DNA from: Pseudocercospora fijiensis CIRAD86
Taxonomy: Eukaryota > Ascomycota > Dothideomycetes > Mycosphaerellales > Mycosphaerellaceae
Direction of reading: 5' to 3'
DNA: 64,000 nt
Assembly (NCBI RefSeq): GCF_000340215.1
Contig: NW_006921539.1
Coordinates: 1,250,507 to 1,314,506, forward strand
Below the pieces are notes generated by a model, which did no database searches, had not been told where the DNA came from, and worked only from the letters and a program-made list of their open reading frames with translations. The position numbers and the translations under genes were made by a program. How positions within the stretch are numbered: position 1 is the first letter of the stretch; each line of letters opens with the position of its first letter. Positions 33,259 to 44,523 of the stretch are shown here, piece after piece.

Positions 33259-33429
33259 TAATAAGCGGGAGATTCTTGCGGTAATAGCACTTATTTAGCC
33301 TATATATAGTTAATTAATATAATGCGTTAGTTATAGAATACTAAGAGCGATAGGTAAAGCTAGCGTTCGAATACATTTATTCGAATCTCTAACTCGGAGC
33401 TTTCCGCGCGCTAGTAGCGACTAGTTATA

Positions 33430-34943
33430 TTACTCGAAATCTTCGAAGTCTACCTCTTATTCGCTATCTTCCTCGTTATCTTCCTTAAATACACCCTTAC
33501 CGTTATAATACACTTCCGATATATCGTTAATTATCGACGGTAAGGTATTCTAAGCCTATTCTATCTATTAGGACTCTTCCGAGTCTAGCGCTATTATATT
33601 CTAAGCCGCGCCGGCGGTATATTCGAATTCGGCTAGATCGTACGGAATATCGATACTATCGACGTTATATCTAGCAAACTTAAATAACTCTCTTAATCTA
33701 CGACCCCTATACTTATATAGGTACTAAAGCAAGTAGTCCTAGAAGCCGATAAATCTTAGAAGGTCGTTTCGGTATTTTTTAATAACTTTCTTTAGTAGAT
33801 TAAAGCTACCCTCGATCGGGTTTAAATCCGGCGAATACGGCGGTAGAAATTCGAGGTAATAGCCGGTATCTAGTATCGCCTACTTAACTCTCGTACTATA
33901 GTAGATACTAGCATTATCTATAACAAATATTATCGGCGGACTATCCTCGAGGCAAGGTAGGACTTGCTTAGTTAGCTAGAGATAGAAACGATTAGAATTA
34001 ATCGATCCTTAGTATATATAATATTCGCTAGTAACCGGCCCTATATACCTAGGCTGAGTTTTGAGCCTACATAAGAGGCCTCCTTCTGCATTGTAGATAG
34101 GGCACCAACCTCGTACAGTACATTGTTTATGTCACACTTCTACAATGCCTATATTGCAGGGCTCTAGTCTTTAGCCTAAGCAACCGTCTTGTTATCCTAT
34201 TATGCTAAACATAGCTGCCTATATTGCTATAGGTTATGTTACCCTCGGTAGCCTATACTATTACTGCTAGTGGTAGTGGTGGTTTTGGTTTCCGTCCTTT
34301 AATAAGTATACGGAAGATAGCTATATAGCGTAAACGTAGGCAATACTAACTATCTAACTTCTTGCCTTATATAGGCAACATTAACGCAAGTTAGACCTCT
34401 TGCCGACTATCTATACTTCCGCTAACTAGTCTTCTAATTAGATATAGTCTTATCGATAAATACGAGTCGATCTACCGGTTATTTAGCGCACCTAATCGTC
34501 TATAAAGCCCTTAAGAACGGATTACGCTCCTTCGCTTTACGTTTAACCTGCTTACGAGTTATACCTATCTCCTGCTTTAGGACCTTCGATAGTATAGGCG
34601 CCTTTACCTAAACACCCTCTCCGCTATTACTTATCGGTCGTAGCCGTAGAAACTCGTCCTTAAGAGCTTAGATTTTCTCTATAAAATAGGCGTTAGGCCG
34701 GTCTTTAAGGAAGCCGCGTAAGAAGTTACGTTCTTACTAAAGAAGGATAGCCTTATTGCTACGCTTTAGTCCGCTAGTATACTTAGTATATAACGCTCTA
34801 AAGATGCGGTATTTCTCTTAATATCTATATACCGATCTAATAGTTATTAGCAACTTTATAAAGGTATAAACCTGCTTAGCAGTCTAACCCTTTGCAAATA
34901 GGTTTATTAGCTAGCCTTACTAGTCGAGGTTTATACGAGCGGA
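33430..34943 (-). mobile_element. Tc1/mariner-like DNA transposon remnant
   Basis: The minus-strand frame, interrupted by TAG/TAA stops, shows an N-terminal helix-turn-helix region, a first acidic motif (VFIDKTISN), a second (PPIIFVIDNASIYYS) and the third block FLPPYSPDLNPIEGSFNLLK, the usual order of a Tc1/mariner DDE transposase. The gypsy element at 34949 interrupts its upstream part; the continuation should lie beyond 42039. A less mutated 250-bp segment splits the frame at about 34050-34302. Terminal repeats not found. Confidence 0.75.
34050..34302. other. Less-mutated insert inside the mariner-like transposase
   Basis: This segment keeps more TG/CA dinucleotides than its surroundings and interrupts the transposase frame between its first and second acidic motifs. 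It contains two copies of TGCCTATATTGC. It may be a later small insertion; I could not define ends or a target duplication. Confidence 0.4.
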
Positions 34944-34948
34944 CTTAA
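34944..34948 (+). repeat. Target-site duplication, left copy
   Basis: CTTAA immediately outside the left LTR; the same five bases follow the right LTR at 42035-42039. Confidence 0.8.
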
Positions 34949-35144
34949 TATAAGAAGGGTATATTAGCAGGTAGATAGGGTGGTAGTAGGTATAGGTAGT
35001 ATTCGATAAGGAGCTAGGAGGAGAGGGAGGAAGGCAGGCAAGTTAGCCTATTGCTAAGCGCTAAGCCCTACCTAAGGTACTAAGACCCTAGCTTTACTTA
35101 GCCTAGTTACATGCTAATTACGTATAGCCTCTTTAGCCCTAATA
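34949..35144 (-). repeat. 3' LTR of the gypsy element
   Basis: 196 bp, matching 41839-42034 with 11 differences, all transitions. Ends are TA...TA where TG...CA is expected, fitting RIP. In element orientation (minus) this is the downstream LTR. Confidence 0.88.
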
Positions 35145-38100
35145 CACGCTTCTCTTCTAAAGGCCGCGCCCTCGTAGCCTGTCTATATTCTACGTCCTCT
35201 ATTGCCGCTAACTTAGCAAGTCTAATAAGCTGCTTAGCCCGCGCTAAATTAAACACTTAACTACCTAATTATGTAACTATATCAAACCTCACCTCTAAAC
35301 AATACAATATACAACTCTAACTGCGCTATCTCTATATATAATGAACTATAAAGTAATATGTATCTACAAGAATTAAAGGCCTTCGACTAATTATAATACG
35401 AGCGCGTCTTCCCTACTATAATAGGTAGACGTACGAGGTATTGTAGCACTACCTCCGTTCTAAGTAATATCGTATCGAGTTCTTTGCGTCTACTCTAAAA
35501 GACCTAGCTATATCCGCTTCCGAGGGTTGTCCGCTCCGAGGGTTTGTTCTTGTTATTACGAGGGCTATTATTGTTCGTAGTTTCGCTAGCCCTAATTAGT
35601 TAGGTTTAGCAGCCTTCAATTGTTAATCTTATCTTATCTTTTCAGAAAAAACACAGCTTGTCTAGTTTCTATAGGTAAAGGCTATTATAAGTATAGTAGT
35701 AGAGGTTCGCCTCGCTTAAAGGGTTAGATAGATCGAGGAGTAACCTATTGTCCGCAAGATCGACCCTAGCTAGCTTAGCTCTATAGTTTTGCCCTTAGTT
35801 AGTCTATTAGTCGCTTAATCTTTTAGGCGGCTTAAAGTTTTAACTTAGCCTTAAAGTTTTAATTAAAGTTTTAATTAAGGTGCCTTAGGCTCGTAGTATA
35901 GGTAAGGTTGTGTCTATAGGCGCGGTAATAATAGCAAGTAATGTCGATAATAGCGGCGCTAGTCGTCTTAGCGCTAACTTTACCTTACTTTCGATTTCCT
36001 TCTTCGACTAATAATAACTCGGTAATACCGTTACTAATATAGCTATATCCTTCCTTTCTTAAATAGCAACACACTCCGCAATACCGTTACTAATATAGCT
36101 ACGCCGGCCGCTAGTATACTGCTAGCTCGTAGCGCGATACTATTATCCTCGATAGGATAAAGGAATAAGAGGGAGACCTAATGCTAGGGGAAGGCCCTAT
36201 AGGGCGCATTAGTAAAGAGGTAGAGCCCTTAAAAGAGCATGCGATTAGTTGACGCGTTATAGCGCGCTTGTTAATACTCGGTGCGCGTTTACTATAGTAG
36301 TGTAGTCTTATTGTCCTTCGTTGCTAACAATTGCTTGCTTCTAATTAGTTAGCTAATAGCACCCCGGGGGTAGCATTAATCCTAGGCCTTAATAGTAACA
36401 TTATAAGCTTTTAGCCTTCTTCTTGTTCTTTACGCTAGTCTAATACTTATCTAACAACTCGGTTATGTCTTAAAAGGAACCTTTAGCTTCCTATAAGTCC
36501 TATTCTAGTAAAAAGCCCTACTATCTTAGCAGGTACTCCTTCTTGCCCTTCCTAGTCCGATGCTTTAGTATGCGCTCTACGGACTACAGCTCTTTACTAT
36601 TAGCTAAGACTTCTTCTAACTTAGTAGGCGCTTTATCGCCTTTACGCTAGTAGTATAGTTTAAGGAGGGATACGTAGAAGGTGTTATAGATAGTATAATA
36701 AGGTAGAAGCTACAACTAATAGGCCTATGCGGAGGAGCCCTTAACTTCTCGAATACGGAATAGGCTAATATATCTTAGTGCGAGCTTAGGCCTTGTTTTA
36801 CTATTAGGTAATAGGTGTTTGCGGATACGGAGGTTCTTAGTGCTTAGCATAACTATATCGCCTTGTTTAAAGGTTATTAGCGTATAGTACTTGTCGTAGT
36901 AGGCCTTTTAGTACTCTTAAGCCTTTATTAACTTCTCGGCTATCTTAGTATGAATTTCTCGCATCTTCTAAACCCTCTTAATAGCCGCTAGTGTTTCGGG
37001 TACTTAACGCGCTTCCCTTTCCTTACGCTCGGCCTCGAGCGATAGTAGGTCTTATAGTATAGCAGCATTCTAGCCTATTATAGCTATATATAGTAACACC
37101 TTAGTCGATAAGTAGACACTGTTATTATATACGAATTTAGCTAGTTGTAGGAGGTTGACCTAGTCGTTAGGGTTCTCGTTAATATAACTGCGTAGGTACT
37201 ACTATAGGGTAGCATTCTGCCTCTCTATTTAACCGTTAGTCTATAGATAGAAGGCTGTTAATAGCCGATACTTCAGTCTTAGCTGCAAGCAAATCTCGCT
37301 CTAATAGTAAGATATTAGTGTCGATCTACGATCGGATACGATCCCCTTAGGGGTTCCCTAATAGGTATAGAAGATGTTAGTCTATAGCGCCTCTACTATA
37401 TTAATAGCAGTCTAATCTTTGCGCGCCGGGATGTATCGAGCGCCTTTAGTAAATCGATCTACTATAACAAGGATAGCATTATATACGTCCTTGCTACCCC
37501 TGCGCCTAGCAGGTAGAAGGCCTATAATAAAGTCCATTATTAGCTTAGCAAATAGCTTCTTTAGAATAGGGAGCGAAGACAACTCGCCGAACGGCAAGTG
37601 CTTCGGTACTTTAACTCGCTAGTATACTATATAGGTCTATATATACTCCTTTATATACCGCTTACTATTTAGCTAGTAGTATATACGCGATAGTAACTCG
37701 TACGACCTCTCTATGCTATAGTAACTAGCGAGCTTACTATTATAGTGCCTCTTTAAAAGCTCTTGTCTAATCGATTGTTTAGCGGAGATATAATATCTGC
37801 CCTTAAACTTTAAATAACCTTTGTCGTCGATCGACTAATTACTCTTACTAGATCGAGTCGTTCGCCTACTTACAAGCCTATTAATACAGTTAATAGCAAA
37901 GGCGTCCCTCTGCTAAGCCCGTAATAGCTTATCTATAAACGATTAACTATCCCTATTTGCAAGGTTATTTAATAGCACCCTCGCTATTAAACGAGGTATA
38001 TATTATATATATCTAATAGTACTAGCAGCCAGAACTACTGCAACCTCTTCTATAGTGCTGTCGCTATAGATAGCAATATCTTTAATCGAGTTATTATAGC

Positions 38101-41100
38101 TCGAGCGATCTACGTCCTTCTTAACGTATACTAGAAGAACGACAACTCCGCTATAGTATTTGTTGCCGCCGCGGGGTCCGGAAGTCCGCTTATCCTACGC
38201 TTACTTATTAACAATACGGGCTATAGCAATCTTATACTATAGGGTTGGAAATAATGAATTAATATACTAAGTCTCGCTGTTGTAATTAGGTCGCCTCGAT
38301 AGGCTATTAGTAGGGTTACTTACGCCTAGCCGATATAATATATTAAAATTAAACCCGGCGAGGTAGACGGCCTATCTAGCCTATCGACCTATAACCCTAG
38401 TAACCTTAGTAATACTACGGAGGTTATTATAGTCTATATAGACCTAAATAGTGTACTATGCACTATCGAGATAGTGCCTCTAATGCTTAAAGGCCTCGAT
38501 AATAGCTAGGAGCTCTTACTCGTAGGTCTCGTAGCGACGCTCTATATCGATTATCTTTCGTAAAAAGAAGGCAATTAGGTGCTAGTAGGTGTTATTAGCC
38601 TACTATAATATAATAGCCGATACAGCGAACTGTAAAGCGTTAGTCTCAATTCGGATCTGTTTACTTAGTATAAAATAGTGCAATAAGGGGACTTTAGTAA
38701 AGCGCTGTTTTAGACCGTTAAAAGCGGCTTGTGTTTTGTTAGTCTATTTAAACTCTCTAGACGGGTTGGCCTTAGTTTTAGTAAGCTTAGTTAGGGGCAT
38801 TACATGCCGTAAATAGCCCTTAATAAAGCGACGATAGAAATTAGCGAAGCCGAGGAACGACTATAGTTCCTTAATTAAAGTAGGAATAGGCCATTTAGTA
38901 ATAGTTTTAATCCGATTAGGATTAGCCTTAACACCCTTAGTTAACACAAGGAAGCTAAGGAATAATACCTCTTTAGTAGCAAAGGTGCATTTAGAAGGTT
39001 TGTAATATAGTCTATAGGCTCGTAGGCGGTCGAGGACCTTACGTACTACGGCCTAGTGTTCTGCAATATTAGGTAAATATGTATAAACTAGGATGTTATC
39101 TAGGTAAACTATATAGAGATAGTCTAATAGGCCTAAAAGGGCTCGATTGATGTAGGACTAGAATGTTATAGGGGCATTAGCTAGGCCAAATAGCATAACT
39201 AAGTATTCGAAATAGCTATAGCGAGTACGGAAGGCTGTTTTCTATTCGTTACCCTTACGAATGCGGATACGATAGTACGCATCCTTAATGTCTAGTATAG
39301 TATAGTAGTAGGCCCTAGAAAGGCGATCGAGGGTCTTATTAATAAGCGGGAGTAGATAGCGGTCTTTAATAGTAATAGCGTTAAGCCTACGGTAATTAAT
39401 ATATAGGCGTAGGCTACTATCCTTCTTTAGTACGAACAGGATAGGTGCGCTAGCAGGGCTATTACTATACCGAATACGACTATTAGCTAGGTTTTCTTCT
39501 AGGTACTTACGCAATATAGCAAGCTCGCGCTTACTAAGGTTGTAGAGTAGTCTAAAAGGAACCTCCTTGCCCTCTATAATATTAATCTTATAATCCGTCT
39601 CTTTAAATATAGGCAATGTCGACGCTAGGTAGTGTTTAAACACATTAATATAGGTCTCTCGGATAGGCTCTAGTATACGAGCAAGCTAATTAGGGTCTAT
39701 GCTATCTAGGGGCATAGGTTTATCGTTATTACTACCGAGTAGGTCGGCAGTCGGATTAGCTAAGGCAGGTGTTAGGTTGCTAATAAACAGGACCCTAATA
39801 TCGTTAGGGCACTCGCTAACATTAATGTATTTAATGTCCTCTTTCCTAGCGATTCTAAATCGCTACTTCTAGAGGCCTAGGTCTATAGCTACAGCGTAGT
39901 ACTTAAGAATAGGGTTACTAATAATAATATCGGATAGGAGGCTGTCTATATCTACTACGTAGGCAGTAAAGTCTAGTAGGCGCTTATTTCCGAGGTCGTC
40001 CTTTAGAGCTATAGAAATATAGTAGGCCCTATAGGTTAAGTGCCGAGCGTTATTAAACTAAGCAAGGGTTAGCAGGTTAGTCTTCGGCAGTTGTCGAAGG
40101 TCTAATTGCTTAGCTAGGCGATAGCTAATAAGGGCACTAACTGAATTTCCTAGATCTAGTATAACCTTAGTTTAATAGGTAGTGCCCTTCGTATCCTATA
40201 CAAGGTAGGAGCGTATTATAGCTAGCACAATGTCGATAGTCTTACGCCGCACGAGGCTAATAGTTAGTGCGGCGCTTACTCTTTTTTCGAAGGTTGGCCT
40301 ATAGAGGTAGCGTTAGCCGCTAAGAGGTGCTTTCGGTATTTAGCGGAAGTACGATTAATTCGGGCCTAGTCCTTAGGTTTGTCGTATTAGCCTAGTAGAT
40401 AGCTAGTGCTATTACAATTAAAGCACTTCAATCCGGTTAGTAGACTACCGTAGCTATTGTTACTGTTATTAGCCGAGCGGTTAGTATTATAGGGATACGA
40501 GCCCCTTCTACGGCCCCTATCGCGGCCTCCTCTATATAGCCGCCGGCTACGGCCTCTTCTACGGTCGTTACTGTTCCTATTGTTAGCATTGTTATTATAG
40601 TAGGAACCTTAGTTTCCTCCGCGGCTACTACGGTTGCTACGGTTAGTACTAGTTAGTCGGATCCTTAATTCTAGTCGTTATTAGAGCTAAACAGCCCGTT
40701 CGGCTATTTCTACTTCGACTATAAATTAAATGCGTATTAGATTAGCTTGTTCGAACACATAGCGACGGTCTAATTCGAGGATAAGCTCCTATCTAAGTTT
40801 TAGGCGTATCTCGGAGATCTATATAGAATTAGTCTTAGGCGGAAGGTCGTCTTTAAGGGTTTTTAAATAGGCCTCGAATAAGCGAGCCGATTAATTAGTC
40901 TTTTGCTTAGCTCGAAGGTACTAGTCCTAAGTATATTGTTGCCTTAGTATAGGGTTTCTAAGGGTGTCTAGTATAATGGTTTTATAGGTTTGCTACTAAA
41001 TAGCAGTCTAGTTATTAAGGGAGTCGAAATAGTTATCCTATATACGCTTTAGGTCGCTATTAATGTACTATATAGCGTATACGACTAAGGAATAGTCGTC

Positions 41101-41838
41101 TAGTAGCGCTCTTAGTGCGTTGCGCTAGTTAAGTTTACAGTTACGAATATAGTCGTTATACTGCTTCCGACTAGAGCTATTAAATATAGTACAGTCCTTA
41201 AGTTTAGTATCCTTCTTTTAGATAGGTAGTAAAGAAGGTCCTACTATTAGCTTAGTAGTAGTTATTAGAGATTCCTAGAGGCGGCGAATCTCGAGAAGAT
41301 TATCCTTTAGCTATTGTTCTTAACGCAAGGCAGTAAGCCTGTTTTAGGTAGCTTCTTAAAGTCTCGCTACTAGTTAGGGACTAAAGGCTAGCTAGCTATA
41401 TCGACGGTTAACAATATTGTTAAGAATGTCGTCGATAGGCAATTCTAGGTCGTTACCTAGAATTGTAGGTTCTTCTTTAGTAGGTCCTATAGTAGGCTCT
41501 TCGGCAGGAGGCACTTTAGCAGGTGCTTTAGTAGGCACTTTAGTAGTAGGCACTATACTACTAGCGTTGTTATTACTAGCGCTACTAGCGGTAGTACGGT
41601 TGTTGTTGCTTCGTAATAAGCCGGCTATTATAATAGGGGGTAACAGATTAACTTAGTGTAATAGGCCGTATAGAAGGCCTTGCTTAATAATTAGTACGGT
41701 TGTTTCGATAGAATAGTACGTATAGGTCCCGTTCTTCGGGCGCAATATAGTTAGATTAGTCTTATTCGTAGCTATACCGCTAAAAGCTTGAAATAAGAAC
41801 TATCTAGCTACTGCCCTTAAAGGGTAGATCGAATACTG

Positions 41839-42034
41839 TATAAGAAGGGTATATTAGCAGGTAGATAGGGTAGTAGTAGGTACAGGTAGTATTTAATAAG
41901 GAGCTAGGAGGAGAGGGAGGAAGGTAGGCAAGTTAGCCTATTACTAAGCGCCAAGCCCTGCCTAAGGCACTAAGACCCTAGCTTCACTTAGCCTAGTTAC
42001 ATACTAATTACGTATAGCCTCTTTAGCCCTAATA
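41839..42034 (-). repeat. 5' LTR of the gypsy element
   Basis: Partner of 34949-35144; followed on the plus strand by the CTTAA target duplication at 42035-42039. In element orientation this is the upstream LTR, next to gag. Confidence 0.88.
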
Positions 42035-42840
42035 CTTAACTATTGCGGCGTAGCGGCAGTAATAATAACAATACCTCGGAAGGGTCTATACTACTAAAAT
42101 ACCGACGATACGATATCTACGATATACTAGAGGATTCTATATATTAGAAGGAGGAGAAATAATTAGAAAACTACTAAAATAGCGGTATAGTTCCTCTCTC
42201 GGAGGTATAGGGTTCTCCCCGCACCGGTACTAATAGGTTTTAGGCAAACGATAGTAGAGCATCTTATTATACAAGCTAGCGAAACAATTCAAGTGTAAGT
42301 AACAAACGCGACGTTAGAGTTTGTTATGTCTCCTGTTTGCGAGTGTAACTAGCGACTAGCATACAAGATACTAACCTACGCGCGCTATATAATAATTCTA
42401 TACGGGATAACGCTAGACTTCCCTATATACGATCGTATAGCCCTACGAGGTACCGTACCGTACCGTACCTACGCGTACTAGTAGCCGGTAAAGATTCCCG
42501 TACCTCTTCGAGAGATAAATTATTATACTTTCTATAGGGCTTATATAAAATGTAGCTCTAAGATAGCGTTCGGTATACTACCTTACTCTTACTATACACT
42601 TTAGCTTGCAATCTTCTTGTCGCAAGAGCGAAGTAGCTTAACGTTACGCCGTTTAATATATACCTTTAAAGTAGCTAGGCTAGGCTAGGCTAGGATAGGT
42701 TAGCTAAGTCTAGGTACGCATCTAAAGATGGAAACGCGTATAAGATATTACTAGGGAGAATATTACGAGTCGATAGAATAATAGAGGCGTTGCAGTTGCA
42801 ATTACTATATAGAAGTAGAGTAGACCCCTATAGCTATATA

Positions 42841-43016
42841 GGACGAGTAAGCGAGATAGCGGACGGCGGTAATCCCTAAAAACGGGATCTAACTAATTAA
42901 AGCTAGCGTACTGCCTAAAGGAATTATCCGTACCTTTAAAAAGTTTACGTCTAACCTTTTTAAGCTAGCTGCTATTTATAGGGATTACCCCCGTCCGCTA
43001 TCTCGCTTAATCGTCC
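42841..43016. repeat. MITE-like foldback element 1
   Basis: Arms of about 40 bp (42841-42880 and 42975-43016) are near-perfect inverted repeats sharing the core TAAGCGAGATAGCGGACGG; weaker pairing extends outward. The loop has no coding potential. Such short palindromic elements are typical of MITEs. Confidence 0.75.
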
Positions 43017-43065
43017 TATACTATAGACCTATTATAAGTATAGGCCTAAGCCTATCTCTACTTAG

Positions 43066-43181
43066 ACTAGTAATAAAGGGCTGTTAGTATAGCTATATAT
43101 CTATATAATAACTTAGCTACTATAAGCTACTATAGCTAAGTAAACTCCTATATAGACTATATAATTCCCTTTATTACTAGT
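43066..43181. repeat. MITE-like foldback element 2
   Basis: 15-bp perfect inverted arms ACTAGTAATAAAGGG (43066-43080) and its complement at 43167-43181, with further internal TA-rich inverted pairing (TAGCTATATA type). Confidence 0.6.
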
Positions 43182-43612
43182 TTAATCCGTTTCTATCGGG
43201 ATTTAGTAGGCGTATATAGATAAAGCGACCCGAATTTTTTTTCTAAGAAAGAATACGTAATACCTAGACCGAGGTCCGAAATTTGAAAATCTACTATAGT
43301 AGCGGCCTAGATAAATACTTTATATATACTAATTACTATTTTTTGTTCCTTAAACGATAGCCCTAGTTTAGGAAAATCGAATATAATCTAGAAACTAAAT
43401 ACGCTCGGCTATATAGAAGGCTACTCTATACCGCGACGATAAGAATACGTACTATTTAGACCGTAATTCGAAAAAGTACTACCGGGCGGGCCTAGATAAT
43501 TATATTATCTAGGACCGCTACTATATATTATATATTAATTTATATTCCTCGACGAGTACTTCCTTAGGAGGGGAAAATCTATATAAATAGCCTAAAATAC
43601 GATAGAAACGGC

Positions 43613-43760
43613 CTAGACTAGAGATAGAACTCTAGGATCTCTATAATCTAAACGCTAATTAGCTTACTCTACTGTACCTTAGCTATATACTATGCTATAT
43701 ATATATATACTAAAATACTACCTACCTATATACCCTTAAATAATCCTATCTCTAGTCTAG
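43613..43760. repeat. MITE-like foldback element 3
   Basis: 15-bp perfect inverted arms CTAGACTAGAGATAG (43613-43627) and complement (43746-43760) around a TA-rich centre. Confidence 0.55.
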
Positions 43761-44040
43761 TCTCGAGATAGGGCCTAAGCCTAAATAACCGTAGCTAGAG
43801 GTATTATATATAATAGAATAGCCGTGAATATTACCGTTATTATATAGTAAATGCAGACCCTTTTAGTGCCTGCCTTATAAATATAGCGGTTAATATAGCT
43901 AGATATATCGGATAACTACTCGGTACGGTAGATATCCTTTATAATAGATCGTTCTCGGTGTAGGTCCCTAGGTAACTAATCTGTGTCTCGTGTATATTTA
44001 TATCGTAAACACTGTGTTTATAGGCCCGGAAATTAAATAC

Positions 44041-44523
44041 ACTGTGATCTCTAACCGCAGCGCGTGAGAGCCGACAGTTGTACAGCGTCTGAACGCATCG
44101 CAGTGAAAGCGACTAGGCCCGGACCGCTGAATAACAAGTGGCTATTCGCTGTAATCCTTACTTTTCAAGGATGTGGGGCATACTAACTTTCACTCCGATG
44201 TGGTCAGACGCTGTACGACAACTCCTTATTTACTGCGGCTCGAATCGTCCTCGCTGTCCCTTCCGTATCATCGCAGCAACCGCAATTCGAGACGAACATA
44301 TCACAGCCAAGCGACCAGAGGCAGAGCCAGAGGCAGCGCAAGCCTCACATCCCCGCCGGCCGCGACGTGAAGCACGCGAGAAGGCCGCGCCGCCACGGTT
44401 CGTTGGCTGACCGACACCAAAGACATCCAATACACACAGTACCGGCAAACGGGACCTCGCTTTCCTTCATTCCGCGTGCACACTCGCGTGAATATGCTTG
44501 ATCGGCCGGACTCATGCAAATGA
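44041..44523. other. Return to normal-composition DNA; promoter of the vezatin-like gene
   Basis: GC content rises abruptly. The 90-codon frame at 44138-44410 has no recognisable domain and a low-complexity Arg/Ala-rich end. No gene called. Confidence 0.45.

Larger units (their letters stand above)
34949..42034 (-). mobile_element. Ty3/gypsy chromovirus-type LTR retrotransposon, RIP-inactivated
   Basis: 7,086 bp including two 196-bp LTRs and a CTTAA target duplication. In minus orientation the order is gag with a degraded zinc-knuckle region (about 41.6-40.3 kb), protease, reverse transcriptase (39643-39242 is stop-free: SPASAPILFVLKKDSSLRLY, LDRLSRAYYYTILDIKDAY), RNase H, integrase (37597-37412 is stop-free: IMDFIIGLLPARRRGSKDVY) and a chromodomain-like end (SVERILKHRTRKGKKEYLLR, about 36.6-36.45 kb). 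Many TAG/TAA stops interrupt the frame, so it cannot be autonomous. The element sits inside the mariner-like transposon. Confidence 0.92.
31240..44040. mobile_element. RIP-degraded nested transposon block
   Basis: About 12.8 kb of TA-rich sequence in sharp contrast with both flanks. Reading frames with clear transposon motifs are broken almost only by TAG and TAA, as expected if CAG, CAA and TGG codons mutated by C-to-T and G-to-A changes. The two LTR copies differ only by transitions. This is the signature of repeat-induced point mutation. Components are listed separately; stretches between them (about 42.3-42.8 and 43.2-43.6 kb) are degraded repeat DNA without a recognisable frame. Confidence 0.9.

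Noticed and set aside
37412..39643. Functional integrase and reverse transcriptase genes
   Set aside because: They are short stop-free windows within a frame riddled with TAG/TAA; the element is inactivated.
41417..41656. Small hydrophobic plus-strand protein in the gypsy gag region
   Set aside because: Antisense of gag low-complexity DNA in RIP-altered sequence.
31240..44040. tRNA- or rRNA-like motifs (GTTCGAATC-type boxes near 33.37 kb)
   Set aside because: No cloverleaf could be drawn around them and the region is heavily mutated.
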